Below, piece by piece: positions 1 through 9,346 of a DNA stretch of 51,412 nucleotides. Below the pieces are notes generated by a model, which was not told where the DNA came from, did no database searches, and was given only the letters and a program-made list of their open reading frames with translations. A program made the position numbers and the translations under genes. Numbering within the stretch: position 1 is the first letter of the stretch; each line of letters starts with the position of its first letter. The DNA lies in NCBI RefSeq assembly GCF_001567585.1, contig NZ_LRQV01000039.1:1-51412 (forward strand), given 5' to 3'. The DNA comes from Micromonospora rosaria (lineage in GTDB: Bacteria > Actinomycetota > Actinomycetes > Mycobacteriales > Micromonosporaceae).

Positions 1-220
1 GGGAGGCCGGGAGGCCCGGGGTGCCCCGGGGGCCCCGCCGGGACGGCGAGCCGACCGGCGAAGACGACCCGGCCGGTGGCGACACGCGGGGCCGGGAGGG
101 CCTGCACAGCCGCGACGGCGAGCCCCCGCTCGGGGAGGAACACCCCGAGTCCCGGTGACCCCGGACGCCCCCCGACCGGCCACCGTCGGTGCTCCGCACC
201 GACCCGGCACAATCGGTGCC

Positions 221-3200
221 GTGCAGATCTGCGTGCTCGGGCCGCTGGAGGTCCGGGTCGCCGGGGTACCGGTCGAGGTCGGCGGCGCCCGGCTGCGCCG
301 GCTGCTGATCCTGCTCGCCCTGGAGCCCGGCCGCCCGGTCCCGATCCCCCGGCTGGTCGACGGGGTGTGGGGGGACGATCCGCCCACCGGCGCGGTGAAC
401 GCCCTCCAGGCCCTGGTCTCCCGGCTGCGCCGGGCCGTGCCGGGGCTCCCCGTCGAGGCCCGGCCCGGCGGGTACCGGCTGGCGCTGGGGCGGGACGCGG
501 TCGACCTGCACCGCTTCGAGACGGCCGTCGCCGCCGGCCGGGCCCTGCTGCGCACCGACCCGGACGAGGCGTACCGGCGGTTGACCGAGGCGCTCGACCT
601 GTGGCGGGGGCCGGCCCTGGCCGACGTCGCCGACACCGACGTCGCGCGGGCGCCGGTGGCCCGCCTCCAGGAACTCCGGCTCACCGCCACCGAGGAGGCC
701 GTCGAGGTACGGCTGGCCCGGGGCGAGACCGACACCCTCCTGCCCCGGCTGCGGGAACTCGTCGCCGAGCACCCGCTGCGGGAACGGCTCACCGGGCAGG
801 TGATTCGCGCCCTGCACCGCAGCGGCCGAATCCCGGAGGCCCTCGCCGAGTACGACCGGTTGCGCACCCGCCTGGCCGAGCAGTTGGGTACCGATCCCAG
901 CCCCGAGCTGGCCGCCCTGCACCTGGCGCTGCTGCGCGGCGACCCGGCACCGCCCGCCGGCCCGACCGCCACCGCGCCGGGACCGGCCGGTCCGCCGCCC
1001 GCGCCGACACCGGCACCGACCGGACCAATGGCCACGGCGACACCGAGCGGACCACCGGCCGCACCGGTGCCCGCCGCGTCGGTGGCGGCCGACGGGGGTC
1101 GCCGGGGGAACCTGCCCGCCGGGCTGACCAGCTTCGTCGGGCGGCGGGAGGCCCTCGACGCGGTCGCCGACCTGCTCGGCCGGGCCCGGCTGGTCACCCT
1201 CACCGGGCCCGGCGGCGCCGGCAAGACCCGGCTCGCGGTGGAGGCCGGCCGGCGCGGCGGGGACCGGTTCACCGACGGCGTCTGGCTGGTCGAACTGGCC
1301 TCGGTCACCGACCCGGCCGAGGTGGCGCCGACCGTGCTGGCCGCCCTCGGGCTGCGCGAGACGACGCTGTTCACCCCGCGCGCCGCGCTCGCCACCAGTG
1401 AGGTCACCGACCCGACCGAACGGCTGACCGACGCGCTGGCGACCCGCGCCGTCCTGCTGGTGCTGGACAACTGCGAGCACCTGCTCGACGCCACCGCCGC
1501 GCTGGTCGACCGGCTGCTCGCCGCCTGCCCCCGGCTGCGGGTCCTGGCCACCAGCCGCGAACCGCTGGCGATCACCGGGGAGACGGTCCGGCCGGTCGGC
1601 CCGCTCGACCTGCCCCCGCCGGGGGTGGACCCGGGCCGGGCCCTCGACTACCCGGCCGTCCGGCTGCTCGTGGACCGGGCCACGGCGGCCCGGCCCGACT
1701 TCGTGGTGGACGCGCAGACCGTGGACGCGGTGGTCCACATCTGCCGGGCGCTGGACGGCATGCCGCTCGCCATCGAGCTGGCCGCCGCCCGGCTCCGCTC
1801 GATGACCGTCGGCCAGGTCGCGGCCCGGTTGGCCGACCGGTTCCGGCTCTTCACCGCGGGCAGCCGGACCGCGTTGCCCCGGCACCAGACGCTGCGGGCG
1901 GTGGTGGACTGGAGCTGGGACCTGCTCGACCCGGCCGAGCGGGCGCTCTGGCGACGGATGGCGGTCTTCGTCGGGGGTGCCACGCTGGGCTCGCTGGAAC
2001 GGGTCTGCGCGGGCGGCGACCTGGACCCCGCCGACGTCCTCGACCGGCTCACCGCCCTGGTCGAGAAGTCACTCGTGGTCACCGTGCTCGACCCCGCGCC
2101 CACCACCCGCGGGACCGAGCCGGTGGGCGCGGGCGGCGGGGGCGAGGCGGAGCCCCGGTACCGGATGCTGGAGACCATCCGCGAGTACGGCCTGGCCCGG
2201 CTCGCCGAGGCCGGTGAGGCGGAGTCGCTGCGGCAGCGGCACGCCGCCGAGTTCCTGGCCCTCGTCGAGCGGGCCGACGACCACCTGCGCGGCCGGGACC
2301 AGCTCCCCTGGCTGCACCGGCTCCGGACCGAACACGACAACGTGCACACCGCGCTGCGCCGGACGATCAGCGCCGGCCAGACCGGTACCGCCGTCCGCTT
2401 CGTCGCCGGGCTGGGCTGGTACTGGTGGCTGCGCGGGCACCGGGCCGAGGGCGCCGACCTGGCCGAGGAGGTGCTGACCCGGGCCGAGCGGGAGCGGCTC
2501 ACGCCCACCGCCGCCACCGTCGTGGCGTACGCGACCGGCGCGTCGAACCTGCTCAGCGCCCGGGCCGACCTGGACCAGAGCCAACGGTGGTTGCACCGGG
2601 GCGCCGAGGTGAGCGTCGGGCTGGACAGCAGCGCCCCGATGTTCCGGCTGACCCCGCCGATGGCGGTGGCCGCCGAGCCGGGCCGGGAGGCCGCCGGCAC
2701 GGCCCGGCTGGCCGGCTTCTTCGCCGACGCCGACCCGTGGGTGGCCGGGGTGGCCCGGTTGATGCACGCGCACCTGTGTCTCAACCAGGGCGCCCCGACC
2801 ACGGAGGCGGTGGACGGGTTCCGGGCCGCCCTGGAGCTGTTCGAGTCGGTCGGCGACCGGTGGGGCGCCTCGGCCGCCCGGTTCTCGCTGGCCGAACTGT
2901 GGGCCCGCGCGGGTGACCACGCCGGGGCGGTGGACACCGTCCGGTGGGCCATGGCGCAGGCCCGGGAGCTCGGCGCGTTCGAGGACCTGCCGGGCATGCG
3001 GGCCCGGATCGCCCACCAGCACTGGCTGCTCGGCGACCGGGAGACCGCGCTGGCGCTGCTGGGCGAGGCCCGGCAGGAGGCGGAACGGCTCGGGGCCACC
3101 GAGAGCTGGGCGGCGGTCGCCGCCACCTACGGGGAGGTGCTGCGGGACCGGGCGGACTGGGCCGCCGCCCGGGACTGGCTGGAACGCGCCCGCGACCGGC

Positions 3201-3601
3201 TCACCGGCCGCCAGGTGGTGCCGCAGTGGCTGGCCATGTTCGCGACCGGGCTGGCCCACTCGGCGGTCGGGGCGGGCGACCCGGCCGAGGCCCGTACCCA
3301 CCTGGCGGAGGGGTTGGCGCTGGCCGTCGACGCCCGGGACGCCCCGGTCACGGCGATCGTCCTGGTGGGCTACGCCGACCTGGCGCTGCGCACCGGGTCG
3401 GCCGTCGGGGCGGCGTACCTGCTCGGGGCGGCGGTCGGCGTCCGGGGCGGGGTGGACCGGTCGGCGCTGGACGAGCTGCGGGTGACCCGGGCCGCGCGGG
3501 ACGCGCTCGGCGAGGTGGCCTTCGCCGAGGCGTCCGCGCGCGGCCGGGACGTCCGCGTGGAGACCGCCCGAGAGGCGGTGCGGGTCACACTCGACGCCTG
3601 A
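221..3601 (+). CDS. AfsR/SARP-like transcriptional regulator (wHTH-BTAD-NB-ARC-TPR)
   Basis: About 1126 residues. The N-terminus is an OmpR-like winged helix starting MQICVLGPLEVRVAG, followed by a bacterial transcriptional activation domain to about residue 245. A Pro/Ala-rich linker leads to an NB-ARC/AAA-type ATPase with Walker A GPGGAGKTR near residue 330 and Walker B LLVLDNCEHL near 411. The rest is helical and TPR-like. This is the architecture of AfsR-type signal-integrating activators of secondary metabolism or export genes. I chose the GTG at 221 because the ordered domain begins there; an upstream ATG at 155 would only add a low-complexity tail. It converges on the DrrAB-type exporter and overlaps the permease stop by 17 bp, so it may regulate that exporter (inference). 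The target is unknown. Confidence 0.9.
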   Translation: MQICVLGPLEVRVAGVPVEVGGARLRRLLILLALEPGRPVPIPRLVDGVWGDDPPTGAVNALQALVSRLRRAVPGLPVEARPGGYRLALGRDAVDLHRFETAVAAGRALLRTDPDEAYRRLTEALDLWRGPALADVADTDVARAPVARLQELRLTATEEAVEVRLARGETDTLLPRLRELVAEHPLRERLTGQVIRALHRSGRIPEALAEYDRLRTRLAEQLGTDPSPELAALHLALLRGDPAPPAGPTATAPGPAGPPPAPTPAPTGPMATATPSGPPAAPVPAASVAADGGRRGNLPAGLTSFVGRREALDAVADLLGRARLVTLTGPGGAGKTRLAVEAGRRGGDRFTDGVWLVELASVTDPAEVAPTVLAALGLRETTLFTPRAALATSEVTDPTERLTDALATRAVLLVLDNCEHLLDATAALVDRLLAACPRLRVLATSREPLAITGETVRPVGPLDLPPPGVDPGRALDYPAVRLLVDRATAARPDFVVDAQTVDAVVHICRALDGMPLAIELAAARLRSMTVGQVAARLADRFRLFTAGSRTALPRHQTLRAVVDWSWDLLDPAERALWRRMAVFVGGATLGSLERVCAGGDLDPADVLDRLTALVEKSLVVTVLDPAPTTRGTEPVGAGGGGEAEPRYRMLETIREYGLARLAEAGEAESLRQRHAAEFLALVERADDHLRGRDQLPWLHRLRTEHDNVHTALRRTISAGQTGTAVRFVAGLGWYWWLRGHRAEGADLAEEVLTRAERERLTPTAATVVAYATGASNLLSARADLDQSQRWLHRGAEVSVGLDSSAPMFRLTPPMAVAAEPGREAAGTARLAGFFADADPWVAGVARLMHAHLCLNQGAPTTEAVDGFRAALELFESVGDRWGASAARFSLAELWARAGDHAGAVDTVRWAMAQARELGAFEDLPGMRARIAHQHWLLGDRETALALLGEARQEAERLGATESWAAVAATYGEVLRDRADWAAARDWLERARDRLTGRQVVPQWLAMFATGLAHSAVGAGDPAEARTHLAEGLALAVDARDAPVTAIVLVGYADLALRTGSAVGAAYLLGAAVGVRGGVDRSALDELRVTRAARDALGEVAFAEASARGRDVRVETAREAVRVTLDA

Positions 3602-4400
3602 GCCCCCGTACCGCCAGGGGGGCGAAGACGATCGCGATGGCGGCGGCCCAGATCAGCGTGGTGACCACGGGGCGGGCCACCGGGCCGGCGACCAGCAGCC
3701 CCCGCAGCGCGTCGGCGAGGACGGTGACCGGGTTGACCTCCACCCACGCCTGCAGCCAGCCCGGCATGGTCTCGGTGGGCACGAACGCGTTGCTGGTGAA
3801 GGTCAGCGGGAAGATCACCGTGAAGCCGAAGATCATCACCTTGTCCGGCTCGCTGACCAGCACCCCGACCAGCACCGAGATCCACGACGCGGCCAGCGAG
3901 AAGACCAGCAGCAGCGCGAACGCGCCGAGCAGGCCGAGCAGGCCGTTGCCGAGCCGGAAGCCCAGGATCATGCCGACGCCGATCAGCAGCGCCACCGACC
4001 AGGCCTGTTTGGCCGTATCGGCGATGATCCGCCCGGCCAGCGGCGCCCAGCGGGCGATCGGCAACGCGCGCAGCCGGTCGAAGACCCCCTTGGTCAGGTC
4101 GTGGTTGAGCCCGAACCCGGTGGACATGGTGGCGAAGAAGGAGTTCTGCACGATGATGCCGGGCAGCGCGAAGAGCAGGTACTCCCCGGGCGAGCCGGCG
4201 ATCGCCCCGCCGAAGACGTAGGTGAAGAGCAGCACGAACATCACCGGCTGGATGCTCAGGTCGAGCAGTTCCATCGGGTTGTGCTTGATCTGGACCAGGC
4301 TGCGCCAGGCCAGCGTCATGGTGTGCCGCAGCCCGGCGACGGGACCCGGCCGACGCACGGGCGCCAGCGGGCCGGTGGTGGGGGCGGTGGCGGTGGTCAT
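3585..4400 (-). CDS. ABC-2 type transporter permease (DrrB-like)
   Basis: A 271-residue membrane protein with six predicted hydrophobic segments typical of ABC-2 permeases of the daunorubicin-resistance DrrB type. The motif region NPMELLDLSIQPVMFVLLF starts the first membrane segment. Its ATG overlaps the stop of the upstream ATPase gene as ATGA (4397-4400), so the two are translationally coupled and probably form one exporter complex in the cytoplasmic membrane. The substrate cannot be read from sequence; DrrAB-type pumps export hydrophobic drugs or lipids. Its 3' end overlaps that of the convergent AfsR-like gene. Confidence 0.9.
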   Translation of the reverse strand: MTTATAPTTGPLAPVRRPGPVAGLRHTMTLAWRSLVQIKHNPMELLDLSIQPVMFVLLFTYVFGGAIAGSPGEYLLFALPGIIVQNSFFATMSTGFGLNHDLTKGVFDRLRALPIARWAPLAGRIIADTAKQAWSVALLIGVGMILGFRLGNGLLGLLGAFALLLVFSLAASWISVLVGVLVSEPDKVMIFGFTVIFPLTFTSNAFVPTETMPGWLQAWVEVNPVTVLADALRGLLVAGPVARPVVTTLIWAAAIAIVFAPLAVRGLRRRV

Positions 4401-5371
4401 GCCACGGCTCCTTCCAGGTCGGTGTCGGCCGGGGCGTCCTGCTCGGCGCGGTGCCCGGTCAGGGAGAGGAAGACCTCGTCGAGGCTGGAGCCGCGCAGGG
4501 ACAGCTCGGCGACCGCGATCCCGGCCTCGTCCAGGCGGCGCACCACGGCGGGGAGCACCCCGGGGTCGTTCACCGGCACCCGGACGGTCTGCTGGGTGAC
4601 CTCGGGGGTGGCGCCGGCGGCCGCCCCCGCGACGGCCACGACGGTCGGCACGTCGGCCGGGTCGACCGGCCGGACGGCGAGGCTCTGCCCGCCCGTCTTG
4701 GCCTTCAGCTCCTCGGGGGTGCCCTGGGCGATGACCCGACCGTGGTCGACCACGGCGATCTCGCTGGCCAGTTGGTCGGCCTCCTCCAGGTACTGGGTGG
4801 TGAGCAGGACGGTGACGCCGTCGGCGACCAGCCTCCGGACGATGTCCCACAGCTCGGTGCGGCTGCGCGGGTCGAGGCCGGTGGTGGGCTCGTCGAGGAA
4901 GAGCACCTGCGGCCGGCCGACCAGGCTGGCGGCCAGGTCGAGGCGGCGGCGCATGCCACCGGAGTAGGTCTTGGCGGCCCGCTCCCCCGCGTCGGTGAGG
5001 TGGAAGTCGGCCAGCAACTGCCGGGCGCGGGCCTTCGCCTCGGCCCGGCCCATGCCGAGCAGCCGGCCGATGAGCAGCAGGTTCTCGCTGCCGGTCAGGG
5101 CCTCGTCGACCGAGGCGTACTGCCCGGTCAGGCCGATGATCTGGCGTACCCGGTGGGCGTCGCGCCGCACGTCGAAGCCGCCCACGGTGGCGTGCCCCTC
5201 GTCGGCGCTCAGCAGGGTGGCGAGCACCCGTACCGAGGTGGTCTTGCCCGCCCCGTTCGGGCCGAGCAGCCCGAAGACGGTCCCGGTCGGGACCGCGAGA
5301 TCGACACCGGCGAGGGCGGTGGTGGCGCCGAACCGGCGCACCAGCCCCTCTGCCCGGATTGCGTAGTTCAT
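4397..5371 (-). CDS. ABC transporter ATP-binding protein (DrrA-like)
   Basis: A 324-residue ATPase. Walker A is GPNGAGKTT near residue 40, the signature is YSGGMRRRLDLAASL, and Walker B is VLFLDEPTTGLD. A C-terminal DrrA-type extension follows, ending in the LRGSSLDEVFLSLTGH signature seen in daunorubicin-resistance ATPases. The ATG at 5371 is preferred over an upstream ATG at 5401 because GGGAG sits 8 nt before it and because a perfect palindrome (5397-5422) lies exactly where the longer ORF would start. It is the first gene of a two-gene operon with the permease. Confidence 0.92.
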   Translation of the reverse strand: MNYAIRAEGLVRRFGATTALAGVDLAVPTGTVFGLLGPNGAGKTTSVRVLATLLSADEGHATVGGFDVRRDAHRVRQIIGLTGQYASVDEALTGSENLLLIGRLLGMGRAEAKARARQLLADFHLTDAGERAAKTYSGGMRRRLDLAASLVGRPQVLFLDEPTTGLDPRSRTELWDIVRRLVADGVTVLLTTQYLEEADQLASEIAVVDHGRVIAQGTPEELKAKTGGQSLAVRPVDPADVPTVVAVAGAAAGATPEVTQQTVRVPVNDPGVLPAVVRRLDEAGIAVAELSLRGSSLDEVFLSLTGHRAEQDAPADTDLEGAVA

Positions 5372-5396
5372 CAGGTCTCCCGTCGTTCGATCGACC

Positions 5397-5422
5397 GTCA
5401 CACCCTGCCCGGTGGGTGTGAC
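5397..5422. promoter_or_regulatory. Perfect inverted repeat upstream of the DrrA-like gene (candidate operator)
   Basis: GTCACACCC and GGGTGTGAC are perfect 9-bp arms around an 8-nt centre, 26 nt upstream of the chosen ATG. The size and position suit a TetR/MarR-type repressor site controlling the exporter operon. No such regulator is adjacent, so the binding protein is unknown. Confidence 0.55.
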
Positions 5423-5515
5423 AACCCGCCGACCCGTCGCTGACAGTACGGCGACCGGAGCTGATATTTCGCTTATTGTGGCTGCTCAGGGCCGGTCCTC
5501 AACCGGTGCCACACG

Positions 5516-5551
5516 CCGACCGCCGTCCCTCGCGGGGGCGGCGGCGGTCGG
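5516..5551 (-). terminator. Hairpin downstream of the TPP-dependent enzyme gene
   Basis: CCGACCGCCG (5516-5525) pairs with CGGCGGTCGG (5542-5551). It lies 25 nt past the stop of the minus-strand gene that ends at 5576. GC-rich stem without a clear T-tract, as is common in actinomycetes. Nearby CGGCGGTC repeats allow alternative pairings. Confidence 0.45.
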
Positions 5552-5575
5552 CGGCGGCGGTCGGCGGCGGGTCGG

Positions 5576-7198
5576 TCAGGCCAGGTTCGACGAGCGGGGG
5601 TACGCGTCGGTCGGGTCGGTCAGCACGTTGACCAGGTACGGCACCCCGGCGGCGAAGGCCCGCTTGAGCGCCGGCCCCAGGTCGGCCGCCTTGGCGACCG
5701 TCTCGCCGGCCCCGCCCAGCGCCTCGACCACCTTGTCGTAGCGGAGTTCGGGTTGCAGGTCGGCGGCGACGTCGTAGCCGTACATGGCGCGCATCGGGTG
5801 CTTCTCCAGCCCCCAGATGCCGTTGTTGCCCACCACGATCACCGCCGGCAGGTTCTGCCGGACCAGCGACTCCACGTCCATCAGCGAGAAGCCGGCCGCG
5901 CCGTCGCCCATCAGCACGCAGACCTGCCGGTCCGGGTGACTGACCCGGGCCCCCATCGCGTAACCCAGGCCGGTGCCGAGGCAGCCGTACGGGCCGGGGT
6001 CGAGCCAGGTGCCCGGCTGCGCCGGCTCCAGGTACTTGCCGGCGTACGAGACGAAGTCCCCGCCGTCGCCGATGGTGATCGCGTCGGCGGCGAGGACCTT
6101 GCGCAGTTCCCCGTACACCCGGGCGGGCCGGATCGGGTCGGTGTCGGCGGCCATCGCCTCGGCGTCGCGGGCCTTCGCGGCGTCCTCGGCGGCGCGCAGG
6201 TGGGCGATCCAGTCGGCGTGGTCGGCCCGGTCCCCGGCGTGGTCGGCGAAGGCGGTCAGCACGAGCCGCAGGTCCCCGGCGGGGCTGGCGGCCGGCTGCA
6301 CGTGCTGGGCGCGCTGGCCGGGGGCGTCGACCACGTGCACCACCTGGGCGTCGCCGAAGTCGCCGAAGCCGAGCCGGAAGTCCAGCGGGGTGCCGACCAC
6401 GACCACCACGTCGGCGCCGCCGAGGGCGACCCGGCGGGCCTTGGCGAAGGCGAGCGAGTGCGCCGGCGGCAGCGCGCCCCGGCCCATCCCGTTGGTGAAG
6501 ACCGGCACCTGCAACGCCTCGGCGGCGGCGCGCAGCGCCTCGACCGCGTCGCCGCCCCAGACGTCGGAGCCGGCCACGATGACCGGGCGGCTGGCCCCGG
6601 CGATCAGCCGGGCCGCCCGGGCGACCTCGTCCGGGTCCGCCTCGACCGGCGCGACGGGGGTGGCCTCGGGCGCGTCGGCGTCGCCCACCGAGAAGACGAC
6701 CTCCAGCGGGAGGTCGAGGAAGACCGGGCCCCGGTGCGGGGTGAGCGCGGTGGTCAGCGCGGCGGCCACCGCCCGGGGGATGTCGTCGGTGCCGAAGACC
6801 GTCTCGGCGTGCTTGGTGACCGGGGCGACCAGCGGCAGGTGGTCCATCTCCTGGAGGCTGCCGGAGCCCCAGCGGAACGCCGGGGCCCGGCCGCCCAGCA
6901 CCAGCACCGGCGAGGCGTTGAAGTACGCGCTGGTCAGCCCGGAGATGCCGTTGGTCACGCCCGGGCCGGCGGTGAGCACGGCCAGCCCGGGGCGGCGCTG
7001 GAGCTTGGCCACCGCCTCGGCGGCGAAGACCGCGGACTGCTCGTGCCGGACGTCGTAGATCGGAAAGCCGCTCGTGTAGGCGGCGTCGTAGAGCGGGAAG
7101 ACGTGCCCGCCGGAGAGGGTGAACATCTCACCGACGCCGTACGCGCGCAGCGCCGCGAGCGCCAACTCCCCGCCGTGACCTTCGATCCGCTCCGCCAT
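5576..7198 (-). CDS. Thiamine-diphosphate-dependent enzyme, acetolactate-synthase-like
   Basis: A 540-residue protein with the three-domain TPP layout. The N-terminal PYR domain has the conserved Glu in RHEQSAVFAAE near residue 52, a central Rossmann-like domain follows, and the C-terminal PP domain has the Mg/TPP motif from GDGAAGFSLMD to VVGNN. Similar actinobacterial proteins are annotated as acetolactate synthase (IlvB/IlvG-like), but the family also contains oxalyl-CoA decarboxylase and 2-hydroxyacyl-CoA lyase. The ATG at 7198 has the ribosome-binding site GGTGGGAG. It stands downstream of an enoyl-CoA hydratase on the same strand (gap 110 bp), which fits a catabolic or CoA-linked role as well as branched-chain synthesis. 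No regulatory subunit is adjacent, so true IlvB function is uncertain. Confidence 0.8.
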   Translation of the reverse strand: MAERIEGHGGELALAALRAYGVGEMFTLSGGHVFPLYDAAYTSGFPIYDVRHEQSAVFAAEAVAKLQRRPGLAVLTAGPGVTNGISGLTSAYFNASPVLVLGGRAPAFRWGSGSLQEMDHLPLVAPVTKHAETVFGTDDIPRAVAAALTTALTPHRGPVFLDLPLEVVFSVGDADAPEATPVAPVEADPDEVARAARLIAGASRPVIVAGSDVWGGDAVEALRAAAEALQVPVFTNGMGRGALPPAHSLAFAKARRVALGGADVVVVVGTPLDFRLGFGDFGDAQVVHVVDAPGQRAQHVQPAASPAGDLRLVLTAFADHAGDRADHADWIAHLRAAEDAAKARDAEAMAADTDPIRPARVYGELRKVLAADAITIGDGGDFVSYAGKYLEPAQPGTWLDPGPYGCLGTGLGYAMGARVSHPDRQVCVLMGDGAAGFSLMDVESLVRQNLPAVIVVGNNGIWGLEKHPMRAMYGYDVAADLQPELRYDKVVEALGGAGETVAKAADLGPALKRAFAAGVPYLVNVLTDPTDAYPRSSNLA

Positions 7199-7308
7199 CG
7201 CCACTCCCACCTCGTCGGCTCGCCGTCGGTTGACCGGAGTCACACGTTACTGGCCGGTAAGAGGAATGTGAACCACTCTCGGAACGACTCCGGTCGACGC
7301 CGCCCGGG

Positions 7309-8082
7309 TCAGCGGCCGGTGAAGTCCGGGCGGCGCTTCTCGACGAACGCCGCCATGCCCTCGCGCCGGTCGTCGGTGGCGAACAACCCCGCGAAGAGCT
7401 GACTCTCCCAGGCCAGGCCGGAGTTCAGGTCCATCTCCAGCCCACCGTCGACGGCCAGCTTCGCCGCCCGCAGGGCCTGCGTCGGCCCGGTCAGGAACGG
7501 CGTCACCAGCTCGACCGCGGCCGAGTACACCTCGGCGGCCGGGACGACCCGGTCGGCCAGGCCGATCCGCAGCGCCTCCTGGGCGTCCACCATCCGGCCG
7601 GACATGATCAGATCCTTCGCGCGGGCCGGGCCGACCAGGCGGGCCAGCCGCTGGGTGCCCCCGGCACCGGGGATGACGCCCAGCTTGATCTCCGGCTGGC
7701 CGAGCTTGGCGTCCTCGGCCACCACCCGCCAGTCGCAGGCCAGCGCCAGCTCGCAGCCGCCGCCGAGGGCGTACCCGGTGATCGCGGCGACCACCGGCTT
7801 GGGGATGCGGGCGAACGCGCCGAGGGCGCCGGACAGCTCCGCCGCCCGCTCGGCCATGTCCACATAGGACATGTCGGCCATCTCCTTGATGTCCGCGCCG
7901 GCCGCGAAGACCTTCTCCCCGCCGTACACGATGACGGCGCGGACCTCCGGATCGGCGGCGGCGGCCGTGGCCGCGGCGCGCAACTCCTCCTGGACCTGGG
8001 TGTTGAGGGCGTTCATCGGCGGCCGGTCCAACCGGATGGTGCCGATGCCGTCCCCGCTCCCCAGCCGCACGAACTCGCCCAC
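7309..8082 (-). CDS. Enoyl-CoA hydratase/isomerase family protein
   Basis: 257 residues from a GTG at 8082, the usual length for crotonases; a longer ORF reaches 8163 but has no better ribosome-binding site. Oxyanion-hole and substrate motifs are AGADIKEMADM and GYALGGGCELALACDW. The second catalytic glutamate region is GQPEIKLGVIPGAGGTQ. Both catalytic Glu positions are present, so it should hydrate trans-2-enoyl-CoA. It is probably co-transcribed with the downstream TPP enzyme. Confidence 0.88.
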   Translation of the reverse strand: MGEFVRLGSGDGIGTIRLDRPPMNALNTQVQEELRAAATAAAADPEVRAVIVYGGEKVFAAGADIKEMADMSYVDMAERAAELSGALGAFARIPKPVVAAITGYALGGGCELALACDWRVVAEDAKLGQPEIKLGVIPGAGGTQRLARLVGPARAKDLIMSGRMVDAQEALRIGLADRVVPAAEVYSAAVELVTPFLTGPTQALRAAKLAVDGGLEMDLNSGLAWESQLFAGLFATDDRREGMAAFVEKRRPDFTGR

Positions 8083-8192
8083 GCCGGTCCTCACTTCCTC
8101 GTCGAAGCTGCGTGCCAACCTTACGGCCAGGATCGTTGGGGTACGTAGCCTGGATGTCAGCACCGGTCCGATCCCCGCCCGCGGAGCCGCCG

Positions 8193-8663
8193 ATGACCAC
8201 CTACTACGACGACCGCACCGTCCAGGTCACCACGACGGCGATCCGGGTGCACGGACGCACCTTCCCGCTCGCCGAGATCACCGCCGTGTGGCACCGGCGG
8301 GACAGCCGGTCCTGGCGGGTGCTCGCCGGCCGGGGCGCGATCGGCGCCGCGCTGGCCGCCCCCGTCGTCGCGGCGCTGCTCGGCATCGCGCTCGGGCTCT
8401 GGCTGGACGCCTCCCTGACCGTCACCGTCGCCATCGTCGGGGCCGCCATCCTGGTCGGGCTCGGCGTCGGCCCGCTCGCCGACGTCCTCTTCGAACACCT
8501 GGACCGCTCGTACGCCCGGGGCAGCCGACCCCGGGAACTCTGGGTCCGGTGGCGGGGCACCCCGGTCCGGCTGCTGCGTACCGGTGACGCGCTGCGCTTC
8601 GGCCAGATCTACCGGGCGGTGCAGCGCGCGGTGGAACACACCGCGACGACCCGGTACCGCTGA
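8193..8663 (+). CDS. DUF6232-like two-TM membrane protein, copy 1
   Basis: 156 residues starting MTTYYDDRTVQVTT, with a short beta-rich N-terminus (RTFPLAEITAVWH), two adjacent transmembrane segments around residues 50-95, and a soluble tail ending RFGQIYRAVQRAVE. The ATG at 8193 has GGAG 7 nt upstream and aligns with the start of the downstream paralogue; an upstream ATG at 8154 is possible. I recognise the fold pattern as the actinobacterial DUF6232 type; its function is unknown. It forms a tandem pair with the next gene. Confidence 0.75.
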   Translation: MTTYYDDRTVQVTTTAIRVHGRTFPLAEITAVWHRRDSRSWRVLAGRGAIGAALAAPVVAALLGIALGLWLDASLTVTVAIVGAAILVGLGVGPLADVLFEHLDRSYARGSRPRELWVRWRGTPVRLLRTGDALRFGQIYRAVQRAVEHTATTRYR

Positions 8664-8760
8664 CCCGGCACCACCGCCCGTGGTGACGCATGACCCGGCA
8701 CCGCCGCCCCTGGTGACGCAGCGGGGCGGCGGGGTGACGGAAAAGCGGTTAGGCTTAGTG

Positions 8761-9243
8761 ATGGCGCTCTATTACCGGGACGACACGGTGCAGGTGACCT
8801 CCGAGTCGATCCGCTCAGGTGGCGTGGCCATTCCGATCGACGAGGTGACCTACGTCTGGCACGACCGGGGGCGCAAGACCCTCGCCGTCCGGGGCCGGGT
8901 GATCGGCCGGGGCGTGCTGGTGCTGCTGCTCTCCCTGCCCCCGCTGGTGGCCCTGGTCTGTGTGGTCTCCCTGCTCTGGTCGGCGACGGACCGGGGCAAC
9001 TGGACGACCGTGCTGATCGTCCTGGCCGCCTTCGCGGTCGGCGCGCTGGCCCTGGCGCCCTTCCTGGAGCTGCCGCTGAGCTGGCTGGACCGCTCGTACG
9101 AGCGTGGGAACCAGGTGCACGAGCTGTGGGTGCAGCACCGGGGCCACGAGGTGCTGCTGCTGCGCACCCCCGACGCGCTCCGGTTCGGCCAGATCTACCG
9201 CGCGGTGCAGCGCGCCATCGAGCAGCGGGGCGAGCACGGCTGA
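8761..9243 (+). CDS. DUF6232-like two-TM membrane protein, copy 2
   Basis: 160 residues, clearly paralogous to the preceding gene. MALYYRDDTVQVTS aligns with MTTYYDDRTVQVTT, both have the VWH and LDRSYERG-type motifs, and both end in RFGQIYRAVQRAIE. Two transmembrane segments lie between residues 50 and 100. A TAGGCT element ends 5 nt before the ATG, which suggests a (nearly) leaderless transcript. Function unknown. Confidence 0.78.
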   Translation: MALYYRDDTVQVTSESIRSGGVAIPIDEVTYVWHDRGRKTLAVRGRVIGRGVLVLLLSLPPLVALVCVVSLLWSATDRGNWTTVLIVLAAFAVGALALAPFLELPLSWLDRSYERGNQVHELWVQHRGHEVLLLRTPDALRFGQIYRAVQRAIEQRGEHG

Positions 9244-9346
9244 CGGGGCGGTGCGGCGACCGCAGCGGGCCGGGCCGGCGACCGGTGACGGGGCCGGCCG
9301 GGGCCGGGCCGGCGACCGCTGGCGGGCCCGACGCACACTGGAACGC

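Noticed and set aside
76..1401. Long plus-strand ORF (441 residues) at the left edge
   Set aside because: Arg/Pro/Gly-rich shadow of the AfsR-like gene in another frame; no domain.
1648..3301. Minus-strand ORFs opposite the AfsR-like gene
   Set aside because: Third-position GC effect produces long antisense ORFs; composition is Ser/Ala/Arg-rich without motifs.
5753..7402. 549-residue plus-strand ORF opposite the TPP enzyme
   Set aside because: Antisense shadow; low-complexity Gly/Val/Arg sequence.
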